Assembly (NCBI RefSeq): GCF_003601975.1
Contig: NZ_QZWZ01000009.1
Span: 1 to 64,000, forward strand
Length of the DNA: 64,000 nucleotides
DNA from: Mesorhizobium waimense
GTDB lineage: Bacteria; Pseudomonadota; Alphaproteobacteria; Rhizobiales; Rhizobiaceae
Direction of reading: 5' to 3'
Part shown: piece after piece, positions 1 to 7,336 of the stretch
How the letters are laid out: the number at the start of each line of letters is the position of its first letter
Numbering within the stretch: position 1 is the stretch's first letter
Program-made: the position numbers and the translations under genes
The notes under the pieces: generated by a model
Told to the model about the DNA's origin: nothing
Seen by the model: the letters and a program-made list of their open reading frames with translations, nothing else
The model's database searches: none

Positions 1-67
1 AGCTTTCGCCGGCCTCGATCGCCACAACAACACGCTCACGAAGATCATTCGAAAGAGGTCGCGTCAT
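1..67 (-). mobile_element. IS630-family transposase, N-terminal 22 residues (runs off the left edge)
   Basis: Reading the minus strand from an ATG at 67-65 gives MTRPLSNDLRERVVVAIEAG and then ES before the window edge. This is the typical opening of IS630-family transposases (RPLS-DLRERVV-A---G-S), just before the first helix-turn-helix. Only the first 22 codons are visible, so integrity cannot be judged. It marks the left side of a region rich in broken genes. The family call rests on this short motif alone. Confidence 0.72.
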
Positions 68-69
68 CC

Positions 70-97
70 GATGCTGGCCTCCGATCCAGCCAGCATC
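70..97. repeat. Inverted repeat upstream of the transposase start
   Basis: A perfect 9-bp inverted repeat (gatgctggc at 70-78, gccagcatc at 89-97) with a 10-base loop lies 3 bp upstream of the transposase ATG. It could be a hairpin shielding the transposase from outside transcription, or part of the element's terminal region. No terminal repeat or TA target duplication can be fixed from one end. Bases 98-354 hold no convincing gene. Confidence 0.45.
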
Positions 98-354
98 TTG
101 AATCACAAATCAGCCAAAACGGGAATCCCCTCCGATTCTGTCAATGCCTGAACCGCTCTAGGCCCGGTCAACCCAGGGCACTCAGTCGTAATTGAGCCGA
201 TTCTAATGTGCCTGTAGCCTAATCAGCGCGGGGCTTGGGGCTTCTTCCTATCCCGCAATGGCCGGTGTGGTGCAAATAGACAGCAGCGAGCATACCCAGA
301 CTGCATCGGCCATTTTAATAAGTTTCAATTCCCGTTGAGACACGCTCGGCGCAC

Positions 355-540
355 ATGGACAACGACTGGACCGTCTTCCTCTTCGCGGTGATTGCCTTGG
401 CGGCAATGGTTGTAGCTTGCGCTGCACTACTCGACGGCAAACAGGGTATCAAAGATACTTTCGCCGGCATGGGCTGGATGTGGTTTTACGTGATCGGTTG
501 GGCCGCAGTCTTGATCTGTGTAAGGTATCTGGCGGATTGA
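355..540 (+). CDS. Small two-helix membrane protein, unknown function
   Basis: A 61-residue ORF with two predicted membrane segments, about residues 7-28 and 40-58, separated by a short polar loop (DGKQGIKD). The hydrophobic pattern with Trp at the interfaces argues for a real coding sequence. No strong ribosome binding site precedes the ATG, and I do not recognise the family. It sits alone between the IS remnant and a broken J-domain gene, so no function is inferred. Confidence 0.4.
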   Translation: MDNDWTVFLFAVIALAAMVVACAALLDGKQGIKDTFAGMGWMWFYVIGWAAVLICVRYLAD

Positions 541-579
541 ATTCGAGACAATTTTAAACATCTTCGGACCTAATGCGTA

Positions 580-1015
580 GTGTATTGGGCCTTCGGTCGC
601 CCTTGCGTGCTCGCGAGCAATATAACATCCTGCCCCCGTGTGTTATGGGGAACACCTTTGTTTACAGACTACTACGAGCTTCTAGAGATCAGTCCGCGAG
701 CCAATTTGGAAACGATCGAGCGGATATTCCGCTACTTTGCGATGCGTTACCCATCCCGACAATCAGGACACCGGGGATGAAGTACGCTTCAGCGAACTCG
801 TGGAGGCACACAATACGCTCAAGGATCCGGTCAAGCGGGCGCAATACGACATCGAGTACAAAGAGCATTTGAACATTCGCCTTGATCTGGCTCAGGAAGC
901 CAGCAACTCCAAGGGCATCGAACGAGATAGCGACATCCAAGCGAAACTGCTCTCGCTGCTTTATGTTTCAACGAGGGAGGCAATTCTTTGTTCCCATGCC
1001 GTTCGCATATATTAG
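580..1015 (+). pseudogene. J-domain (DnaJ-like) protein, frameshifted in the HPD motif
   Basis: One frame gives DYYELLEISPRANLETIERI followed by FRYFAMRYP and a stop at 780. The overlapping frame continues HPDNQDTGDEVRFSELVEAH and NTLKDPVKRAQYDIEYKEH. Together they make a J domain: helix II, the HPD loop and the closing DP-KRAQYD signature. One extra C in the run at about 749-752 separates MRY from HPD. The tail after KLLSLLYV (near 965) stops quickly, so the C-terminal part also looks lost or shifted. In the family HPD is needed to stimulate Hsp70 ATPase, so a J-domain product is not made unless the frame is recoded. Confidence 0.75.
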
Positions 1016-1057
1016 CAATCTGTTGACCAAGCCCGCGCTCGCTCCAGAATTGTCTGC

Positions 1058-1366
1058 ATGGCGACGGGAAAAATTGGCGTTGGAGATCTGGTGGCGGTAA
1101 CCGCGACCGTGCGCTGGCGGATCAATCCAGGTCACGTCAGCGTTGCCATCCCCAGCTACAACTTTCCCTATTCGATCCGCGATTCGTCGAAAATGACAAT
1201 GCGCGGCCAGCAGGTCGAGCTTACCGGTGAGGTCACGCGCATCGATAACGAGACTGTGACAATCGCCCTAGGTCCGCTTGTGACCGTTGCACTCGACAAG
1301 GTCAGGCTGGTGGACAAATACCGGCCGCCAAAGCGCAAGAAGCCACTCCGTGACTTGGTCGACTAG
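1058..1366 (+). CDS. Conserved small hypothetical protein, possible SH3-like/beta fold
   Basis: A 102-residue ORF with alternating hydrophobic strands (VGDLVAVTATVRW, VTIALGPLVTVALDKVRLV) and a basic C-terminus (PPKRKKPLRD). The start context is weak; a later start is possible. A decayed second copy of its C-terminal part is visible near 2416-2545, so this was a duplicated small gene family in the island. No enzymatic motif is seen. Function unknown. Confidence 0.5.
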   Translation: MATGKIGVGDLVAVTATVRWRINPGHVSVAIPSYNFPYSIRDSSKMTMRGQQVELTGEVTRIDNETVTIALGPLVTVALDKVRLVDKYRPPKRKKPLRDLVD

Positions 1367-1542
1367 CCTCGGCCTGTAGCCAGCGATTGCAATGAAATTA
1401 GCAAAGTTGCAGATTAGAACTCGCCGGGGCTACCCATCTCCGGCATGGCCCGGTTGTCCTCTCCCCGAAGGTTAAGGCAATCGGGCCGCCCATGATGGCA
1501 AAACTGAATCATTGCGAACGCTCGACCGCGAACTACGGGGCC

Positions 1543-1839
1543 TCAACCATAGTGGAGCTTCGGCTTGGGCTCAGTCCCATTAAACTGGACGCCTACCCGA
1601 TCATTTTTGCGCCAACAAACTGTGGCTCGATAGGCAATTCCATCCACCGGAACATAGAGCAGGAAGCGCTCTGGGACTTTCGCGTCAGGCGCCACACGCA
1701 ATTCAGCCCCGTTCACATGCTGATTTCGGACAGTGCAGCTAACCTCGGAGTTTTGGATTCCGGTAATGATGCTCGCGCCCTTAAGCACGCGTGATCGGCG
1801 CTGGCGACGTACATCGTCTTTGGGCGCGAATTGTTCCAT
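1543..1839 (-). CDS. PilZ-domain protein (putative cyclic-di-GMP receptor)
   Basis: A 98-residue protein. Near the N-terminus it has the arginine cluster RRQRRSRVLKG, where PilZ proteins carry RxxxR, followed by strands around VRNQHVNGAELRV, where the (D/N)xSxxG motif should lie, and ending CWRKNDRVGVQFNG. The second motif is altered (NQHVNG, His for Ser), so ligand binding may be weakened. I chose the ATG at 1839 because GGAG sits nine bases upstream; an in-frame ATG at 1854 has no such site. As a lone PilZ domain it would be a soluble effector of surface or motility functions. The PilZ call is by motif recognition. Confidence 0.68.
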   Translation of the reverse strand: MEQFAPKDDVRRQRRSRVLKGASIITGIQNSEVSCTVRNQHVNGAELRVAPDAKVPERFLLYVPVDGIAYRATVCWRKNDRVGVQFNGTEPKPKLHYG

Positions 1840-1902
1840 GGGGATAAACTCCAAGGGCTCCGCATCGATCCGTACGCTCGGCAGAGCATGGTTAGCGGCA
1901 TG

Positions 1903-2133
1903 CTAACCGAAATCCTCACTCTTCTGACGGTCCTGCTTCCGAAGAGACGCCAGGTCCGCAAACATCGCCTCTCTATCGCCCTGGAACTTTGTGAGCAGCG
2001 CTAAAGCTTGGTCGCGGTTGAGTCGCCCAAGCCTCATGATGTGTTCCAACTCGTGCTTCGGCACGGCGGCACCAGGCTCGTCTGATGACCCGCCCGGCCT
2101 TCGCCATCTCCCAAACTTTTCCCCGAGCGACAT
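1903..2133 (-). CDS. Small hypothetical protein
   Basis: A 76-residue ORF preceded by AAGGGGG about eight bases upstream of ATG at 2133. It starts 3 bp after the stop of the upstream ORF (2137-2337), which suggests a two-gene operon. The C-terminal half (KHELEHIMRLGRLNRDQALA, then LLTKFQGDREAMFADLASLR) looks helical, with a faint resemblance to DUF3606-type small proteins that is too weak to assert. Function unknown. Confidence 0.45.
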   Translation of the reverse strand: MSLGEKFGRWRRPGGSSDEPGAAVPKHELEHIMRLGRLNRDQALALLTKFQGDREAMFADLASLRKQDRQKSEDFG

Positions 2134-2136
2134 CCG

Positions 2137-2337
2137 CTACCCCCTTGAACTCGCCCCAGCAGATCCAGAAGTCGGCCGCCACCTAGAGATTTCCTGTTTG
2201 GCACTTGCGGCGAGACGATCGGCCTCATCCCGCGTCAATCCAATAAGGGATCGGCCGGCTAATTCGGCTGGCAGATCGAAAATCTGATCAAAAACCGCCC
2301 ACGTCCCAGACGGCTCCTGTACCGCAGTAAACCTCAT
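2137..2337 (-). CDS. Small conserved rhizobial hypothetical protein
   Basis: A 66-residue protein starting MRFTAVQEPSGTWAVFDQIF and continuing DLPAELAGRSLIGLTRDEAD. It looks like a family of very short proteins common in Rhizobiales accessory DNA, with a TWAVFD strand pair and an LTRDEAD helix. The start at 2337 is chosen over upstream in-frame codons because GGGAG lies nine bases before it. It is probably co-transcribed with the ORF at 1903-2133. Function unknown. Confidence 0.6.
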   Translation of the reverse strand: MRFTAVQEPSGTWAVFDQIFDLPAELAGRSLIGLTRDEADRLAASAKQEISRWRPTSGSAGASSRG

Positions 2338-2415
2338 AGGTCGCTCCCTAATGTTGAAGGCGCCAAGAAACTGGCGAGCAAGAACTTTGTTCCCAAGATC
2401 CAAGGAGAAATTTCG

Positions 2416-2545
2416 ACATCGACACGATACGCGACGATCATTCCTGCCGAGATCGACGAAAATGGCGTTACGATCGCTCTGGGACCGCTGTCGCACTCGA
2501 CAAGGTCAGACTGGTCGAGAAATACCGCGCCCCAAGGCGTAGGAC
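2416..2545 (+). pseudogene. Decayed second copy of the 1058-1366 gene
   Basis: One frame reads EIDENGVTIALGPL up to about 2490; a different frame then reads VALDKVRLVEKYRAP. These match in order the end of the intact ORF at 1058-1366 (IDNETVTIALGPL, VALDKVRLVDKYRPP). By alignment about 7 bp are missing at the junction, which breaks the frame. No N-terminal half with a start is visible. Confidence 0.65.
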
Positions 2546-2763
2546 GCCCACGATACGGTGGATTAGCTCATCGGTAGGGGGCGGCGCTCACGTTCGGGTA
2601 CGAATCCGTACAGTTTTTTGAATTGAACGCTGGCGCAGCGCATCATAATCTTGTTGCCCGGCCTTCCCGTGTGCCCGGTGCATAGCCCGGTCTGCGAAAT
2701 CCTGTGTCCACCGACAAGCAGGCCGGGCCACCCCGGTGGTCCCATTGCTTCTAGGGTGCAGCG

Positions 2764-2958
2764 ATGGATAGAACGGTATCGGACCGCAAGCGCCTATCGG
2801 CCTTTGACCTCGACGCGCTGCGGGAGGCCTTCAAAAAGTCGACCCGGGAGAATGACATTGGCCCTGCCGACTGGGCTGAACATGCCAGATTGTTCGTTGA
2901 ACAAGCGATCCAAGGCGAGCCCAGCGAAGAACCTGGCGGGCAAAGCACCCAGCAATAG
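2764..2958 (+). CDS. Small hypothetical helical protein
   Basis: A 64-residue ORF with AGGG eight bases before ATG. The core (FDLDALREAFKKSTRENDIG, then PADWAEHARLFVEQ) is amphipathic and resembles small rhizobial proteins with a LR-AFK---EN-I---W--HA pattern. No enzymatic motif. The 247 bases that follow (2959-3205) contain no gene I can support. Confidence 0.5.
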   Translation: MDRTVSDRKRLSAFDLDALREAFKKSTRENDIGPADWAEHARLFVEQAIQGEPSEEPGGQSTQQ

Positions 2959-3205
2959 AAATGGCCGGTGCATTTTGGGAACTGGCTTTGGGCAAAGCCT
3001 ACACCGGCTAATTACGGATTTGTGCGAACCGCGTTAGGACCTCACGCCCATACTAGCGGCCGCTCGAAGACAGCTCATTGGCTAGATGCAGGCGCTTTGC
3101 AGCCGGTCCCTACTTCCTTTTCGGCCAGCCTCTAAACCTATTGGCCTTGTAGCGGCCAATGCTTCGAATGGTAACATAACATGTTGCATTGGGAGGCCTG
3201 ATGAC

Positions 3206-3459
3206 ATGTCGACCGAAAACACAAACCATTCGGAAAACACGCCCGAGAGGCTCGTCTGAGAGTCTCAAGCACGTCGCGATTTTCTCAAGAAGGCGGGACG
3301 TTTCGCAGCGGTGACGCCACCGGCGATGACGGTTCTGCTCGGCACAAGCTTGAACTCCAGAGCGATTGCCAAATCGGCCGGTTCAAAACCGGGCCATGGC
3401 TGGGGGATAAGAACCACGTTCGCACCGGCCCGCCCGGCCGTGGTCCGAAGAAGAAATAA
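3206..3459 (+). pseudogene. Small Tat-signal-like protein (RRDFLKKAGRFAA type), nonsense and frameshift mutated
   Basis: ATG at 3206 follows GGGAGG at a usable distance and reads MSTENTNHSEN...PERLV, then TGA at 3257-3259. The same frame continues ESQARRDFLKKAGRFAAVTP, a twin-arginine-like signal followed by a hydrophobic stretch, to GHGWG near 3410. One G appears to be missing from the G run there: shifting one base gives DKNHVRTGPPGRGPKKK and a proper stop at 3457-3459. The two lesions mean the full protein cannot be made. Intact relatives are short proteins of unknown role found in rhizobia, recalled from general knowledge and not searched. Confidence 0.72.
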
Positions 3460-3878
3460 TCACACCTTCGTCGACGTGTCGCCGGTCTGTTTCGAGTACA
3501 GCGACACTGTCCTAAGGAAAGCCCGTGAAGCGATTTGCTTAGCGAGCACGTCCAAGTCATGGCATTTCCATTCTCGCAATGGCGAAAATCTGTGGCGAGC
3601 GCAGCGGGCGCGGCTGGGGCAACGGGAGGCCGGCGGGGCAGCCGCGCCGCCGCACCCGCGCCCCTAGGCTAGCGGAGGCGCGGGCCAATTGGATCGCCAC
3701 GGCGGGCAAGCGCATCGAGGATCGCGTGACCCTGCATGTCCCGACGGCCACCCGGTGCGTGCCGGCCAATGTTCACAATCCTGCTGGGATGCCAAGCATG
3801 ACGCTTCCGACATCCATTTAAGGCATCGGCAACCTCATCTGGGTTCGAACGTTGACGTCGAACAAGGGGGGCGTCGCC
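3460..3878. other. Stretch without a supported gene
   Basis: Open frames exist here in several directions (for example plus 3579-3821), but none has a ribosome binding site or a recognisable domain. Composition switches to very G/C-rich around 3590-3680, which keeps frames open by chance. I see no gene here that I can support. Confidence 0.5.
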
Positions 3879-4396
3879 ATGGATGACAAAAGATTCGATC
3901 GGCCGGTAAAGGTTCGGCTCGCTGAGGTGCGAAGGTGCTCTCGGTAAGTTCCGCCCATCAGGCGTCGGGGCTACTAGCCGGCACTGATTGGCCAGCTGAG
4001 CGAACCGCGCTGCATCGAGTCGCATTTGAAACAGCCGAAAAGGTACTGGAGGGGAGCCGCTCCACGGTCGACGGCCGCGCCAGTTTCGAAGAGGCCGCTC
4101 GCGAAGCTGGGGTACTGGTTGACCCCGAGCTCGAAGTCCGGCAACGGATGTATTTCGAGAGCGGTGTAAAAATCCGGCCATACGGCAAATCTTCCGTGCG
4201 CGATGTAAAGTCGGTTGACGGCGCCTGCGAAGTGCTCGTTGACTGGCCGCACGCCAAGCGGGGTCCTGACTATCAATCCGCGCGTGAAGTGGTGCAAGCA
4301 GCACTGGACGGCAAAGCAACGCCAGATCAGGCAAGAGAGGCTTTCGCGGTATTAGCAGCGGACGCAGGCATCCTGGTCGGAAGCAGCCCCGCCTAA
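3879..4396 (+). pseudogene. Tandem DUF982 protein, probable frameshift near its start
   Basis: ATG at 3879 follows an AGGGGG site and reads MDDKRFDRPVKVRLAE before running into a stop near 3947. A one-base shift near 3930 continues KVLSVSSAHQASGLLAGTDW and stays open to 4396. The product would hold two DUF982-type units: a first (DWPAERTALHRVAFETAEKV to AAREAGVLV) and a complete second (FESGVKIRPYG through DWPHAKRGPDYQSAREVVQA to AADAGILV). A shorter product from GTG at 3935 is possible. DUF982 is a rhizobial family of unknown function. Confidence 0.6.
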
Positions 4397-4405
4397 GGGA
4401 ATGCC

Positions 4406-5476
4406 ATGTCTTCTGAAGCGACTCGGAGGCAACATGCGACTGGCAGACAGTCGTCGCTAATCGACGACGAAGCGGCTAGCCGCGCGTTGTCAATGACCGA
4501 AGACAGCAAATTAGCCCTAAGGTTGGAGCAAGGGGACCGAGGTCGTGATGCCGTTTGGCCCTCGCAGATCCCCGCGCTCGGTTGGAAGGATATATTCTGG
4601 CGGTTGTGGGAAGAGTTCAACAAGGACCGGGTTCTCCTGGTCGCAGCCGGGGCTACATTCTATCTCCTGCTGGCGCTGTTTCCGGCACTGGCCGCGTTCA
4701 TTTCAATTTATGGTTTTGTCGCGGATCCAGTCTCGGTCGCGGATCATGTCGCATATCTCGGAGGATTGCTTCCAACGGGTGGGCTCGATCTCATTCGCGA
4801 CCAACTCCAAGCTCTGGCAAAACAAAAGCCGGTCTCCCTCGGGACAGGTTTTTTCATTGGTTTGGCCATCGCGCTCTGGAGTGCCAACAGCGGGATGAAG
4901 GCGCTTTTCGATGCAATGAACATCGCTTACGAGGAAAGCGAGAAACGCAGTTTCATTACCCTAAATCTGATGTCGATTCTGTTCACCGTTGGAGCCTTGC
5001 TGATTGGCATCGTGCTCCTCCTCACGGTGGGCGGTGTCCCAGCGCTGTTGCGCTTTTTCTACCTTGATTCGTGGACGGAAGTGCTTATCGCGGTATCCCG
5101 ATGGCCTGTCCTGGTCGTGGCAATTTTGACCGGGATTTCCTTACTCTACCGCTTCGGACCCAGCCGTGAACACGCGAAATGGCGATGGCTAAGTTGGGGG
5201 TCCGTGTCGGCGACGGTGGTGTGGATCGCTGCACCGTGGATCTTCTCGTTCTATCTCCAGCATTTTGCCAACTATAACGCGACGTACGGATCGCTTGGCG
5301 CTGTTGTCGGCTTGATGATGTGGACATGGATTTCTGTCATTATTCTCATCGCAGGCGCCGCCATCAATGCTGAGATGGAACATCAGACGGCCATAGACTC
5401 GACCACAGGTCCGGCGCGACCCATGGGCGAGCGCGGTGCGGTCGTAGCCGACACGTTGGGCAAGACTGCGGATTGA
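4406..5476 (+). CDS. YihY/BrkB-family inner membrane protein (UPF0761)
   Basis: A 356-residue protein with a polar N-terminus of about 65 residues, then roughly six membrane helices between residues 75 and 325. It shows the family's features: GATFYLLLALFPALAAFISI in the first helix, LWSANSGMKALFDAMNIAYE in the middle, and YNATYGSLGAVVGLMMWTWI before the last helix. The family was once called ribonuclease BN, a name now considered wrong; the function is unknown. It follows the DUF982 reading frame by nine bases with AAGGGA upstream, so co-transcription is likely. Convergent with the PLD gene. Confidence 0.88.
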   Translation: MSSEATRRQHATGRQSSLIDDEAASRALSMTEDSKLALRLEQGDRGRDAVWPSQIPALGWKDIFWRLWEEFNKDRVLLVAAGATFYLLLALFPALAAFISIYGFVADPVSVADHVAYLGGLLPTGGLDLIRDQLQALAKQKPVSLGTGFFIGLAIALWSANSGMKALFDAMNIAYEESEKRSFITLNLMSILFTVGALLIGIVLLLTVGGVPALLRFFYLDSWTEVLIAVSRWPVLVVAILTGISLLYRFGPSREHAKWRWLSWGSVSATVVWIAAPWIFSFYLQHFANYNATYGSLGAVVGLMMWTWISVIILIAGAAINAEMEHQTAIDSTTGPARPMGERGAVVADTLGKTAD

Positions 5477-5605
5477 TATTCTACGTTGTGCATTGTCATT
5501 GCCCACGATCCCACGACACGCAAACAGAAGGGTGGCAAAGCGCAGGGCGGCCCATAATTTGTCGCCCTCGCGCACCAGGCACGCCTGCGACGCATTGGGT
5601 CGCGG

Positions 5606-7006
5606 CTAAAGCTGCGACTCGACAGGAAGGTGGCGGACCAAGGCCGCTAGAGCCCGGCGAAATATTCCAGCTTCTGGTTCATGCGTATAGTCCTGAACCT
5701 TGCCCTCGTCGCATCCATGCCAGTGCAAAACATTATTTTTTAGTTCCAGCCGATAGCTGGTTTCGGGTGATATCTCTGTTTGAAAAAACTGCCGCAACTC
5801 GCCGACCAATTGCTCATCCTCAAAGAGCACTCCCATTTCCGAGTTCAAAGACACTGACCTTGGATCAAAATTGAACGAGCCTACGAAACCGGTCGAATCG
5901 TCAACGGTGAAAGCCTTTGTATGCAGACTGGCACCCTTCGAGCCGAACACCGAGATCACCGGCTGGCGACGGAATGGTTGGAGCTCGAAAAGTCTGACGC
6001 CATTCCTCAGCAATCGCTTGCGATAGTTTGCATAAGCGCCGTGCACCGCGGCGACGTCTGTAGCGGCCAAGGAATTGGTCAAAACCGAAACTTCAACCCC
6101 GTTGCTGACGAGGTCTAACAGGATCGCGGACCCCCTTTTGCCTGGGATGAAATAGGGCGATGCAATTTCCACACGGGTTCGCGCCGATTGAATGATGGGA
6201 CGCAACTCTTTCATAAGCCAGCTGCGACGTCTCCAACCGCGCACCTTCTCTGGAGGATCGGAAATCACCCGAGCTCGCTCTACCCAGTGCACGTCGTTGC
6301 TGGCCGCTATGAACTCGGCGATAGACCCTCTGTCACCGATCCCGTTCAAAAGCTTTGACTCGGTCTCGAGATCGCTTCCTGCAAACAAATCGGAATGGTC
6401 GTTATCAGCGACGGAACCAAGTGATTCAATTGGTTTTGCGTCCTCGCAAGCCCAGAATGCCTCAAATATTTCGGCGGTTTGCTGCACGGCAGGACCGAGG
6501 AGCAGCACATCGAGGTCGCGGAAATTGGTTTCCGCTGCGTCGAAATAGGCATCGCCAACGTTCCGCCCGCCGACGATGGCGATGTTGTCGTCAGCGATCC
6601 AAGCCTTGTTGTGCATCCTCCGGGTCAACGCAAAAAGTCGCAACAGAACTTCCACTCCGCGAAAAATGCTGCGTTGCCTGATGCCGCTCGGATTGAAGAG
6701 CTTCAATTCGATGTTTGGATGATTGCTCAGCGCTCGATATGCTGAATCGCTTTTGCGCGGATTGACGTCGTCAAGGAGCATACGGACCCGCACGCCGCGC
6801 TCAGCGGCCCGAATAACTTCCTGCAGAAGCAAGCGGCCCGTGTGATCATCGTGCCAAAGGTAGTACATGAGGTCGAGGGTTCGAACCGAACTTCTTGCCG
6901 CCAGGACGCGCACGGCGAAGGCGTCATAATTGTCTGCAACGAGCAGCAAGCCGCTCTTCCCTGCTTTGATGTGGTCGTCCGCAATTCGCGAAACGGATAC
7001 GTCCAT
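5606..7006 (-). CDS. Phospholipase D-family protein, cardiolipin-synthase-like
   Basis: A 466-residue protein with two complete HKD motifs: His132-Lys134-Asp139 in MHNKAWIADDNIAIVGGRN, and His362-Lys364-Asp369 in LHTKAFTVDDSTGFVGSFNF. Two such half-sites form one active site working through a phospho-histidine intermediate. The spacing, the GGRN and GSFNFDPRS segments and the lack of an N-terminal membrane anchor resemble bacterial ClsC/YmdC-type cardiolipin synthases, which join phosphatidyl groups to make cardiolipin. Substrate cannot be proven from sequence. A relic of an endonuclease/exonuclease/phosphatase-family protein lies just upstream on the same strand. Confidence 0.85.
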   Translation of the reverse strand: MDVSVSRIADDHIKAGKSGLLLVADNYDAFAVRVLAARSSVRTLDLMYYLWHDDHTGRLLLQEVIRAAERGVRVRMLLDDVNPRKSDSAYRALSNHPNIELKLFNPSGIRQRSIFRGVEVLLRLFALTRRMHNKAWIADDNIAIVGGRNVGDAYFDAAETNFRDLDVLLLGPAVQQTAEIFEAFWACEDAKPIESLGSVADNDHSDLFAGSDLETESKLLNGIGDRGSIAEFIAASNDVHWVERARVISDPPEKVRGWRRRSWLMKELRPIIQSARTRVEIASPYFIPGKRGSAILLDLVSNGVEVSVLTNSLAATDVAAVHGAYANYRKRLLRNGVRLFELQPFRRQPVISVFGSKGASLHTKAFTVDDSTGFVGSFNFDPRSVSLNSEMGVLFEDEQLVGELRQFFQTEISPETSYRLELKNNVLHWHGCDEGKVQDYTHEPEAGIFRRALAALVRHLPVESQL

Positions 7007-7110
7007 AAATTGACTACCTTTGGCGGTGATCGAAGCCGGCCTGGCTCAAATTCATAGCAAGAACCTTTCAGGGGTAATCCGGTTGCATATGCAGCTGTAT
7101 AAATCCCCTG

Positions 7111-7262
7111 TAGGTTCAAGCGTGCCTTGATCGGCAGATGATCCGATGCGATCCGAGATAGTGGTGTACAGTGCACTTCTAGGCTGGAGATCAGACGGGG
7201 CGGTCTGGCGAGAATTCGATCCAGCGCAAGCAAGGGAGAGCCACGGTCGATGGTGGCTCATC
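7111..7262 (-). pseudogene. C-terminal remnant of an endonuclease/exonuclease/phosphatase-family protein
   Basis: On the minus strand the frame through 7233 reads ALDRILARPPRLISSLEVHC and then TPLSRIASDHLPIKARLNL. This matches the end of EEP-family proteins, with LDRI and the terminal SDH(L)P motif carrying the catalytic Asp-His. A stop precedes it near 7259 and no upstream catalytic motifs (GTxN, QE, GDFN) are visible, so the first nine-tenths are gone. The rest of 7007-7336 holds nothing else I can identify. Confidence 0.65.
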
Positions 7263-7336
7263 GATAGTGAAGATTATAGCGGAGCGCCGATCGGCGAAGG
7301 GATTACAGCCCTGGGACGAGCATGGGGCATCCTCAG

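Noticed and set aside
2563-2625. tRNA-like pieces (ttagctcatcggtag, then cgttcgggtacgaatcc)
   Set aside because: They resemble a D arm and T arm, but no acceptor stem or anticodon stem can be formed and the spacing is too short. The gtacg-aatc-cgtac stem explains the T-arm look.
3257-3259. In-frame TGA as selenocysteine codon
   Set aside because: No SECIS-like hairpin is evident after it, the residue lies in a variable N-terminal tail, and the gene also has a second frameshift, so decay is simpler.
3669-4334. Minus-strand open frame of 221 codons
   Set aside because: It is antisense to the DUF982 gene; its arginine-rich composition and lack of a ribosome site and motifs mark it as a shadow.
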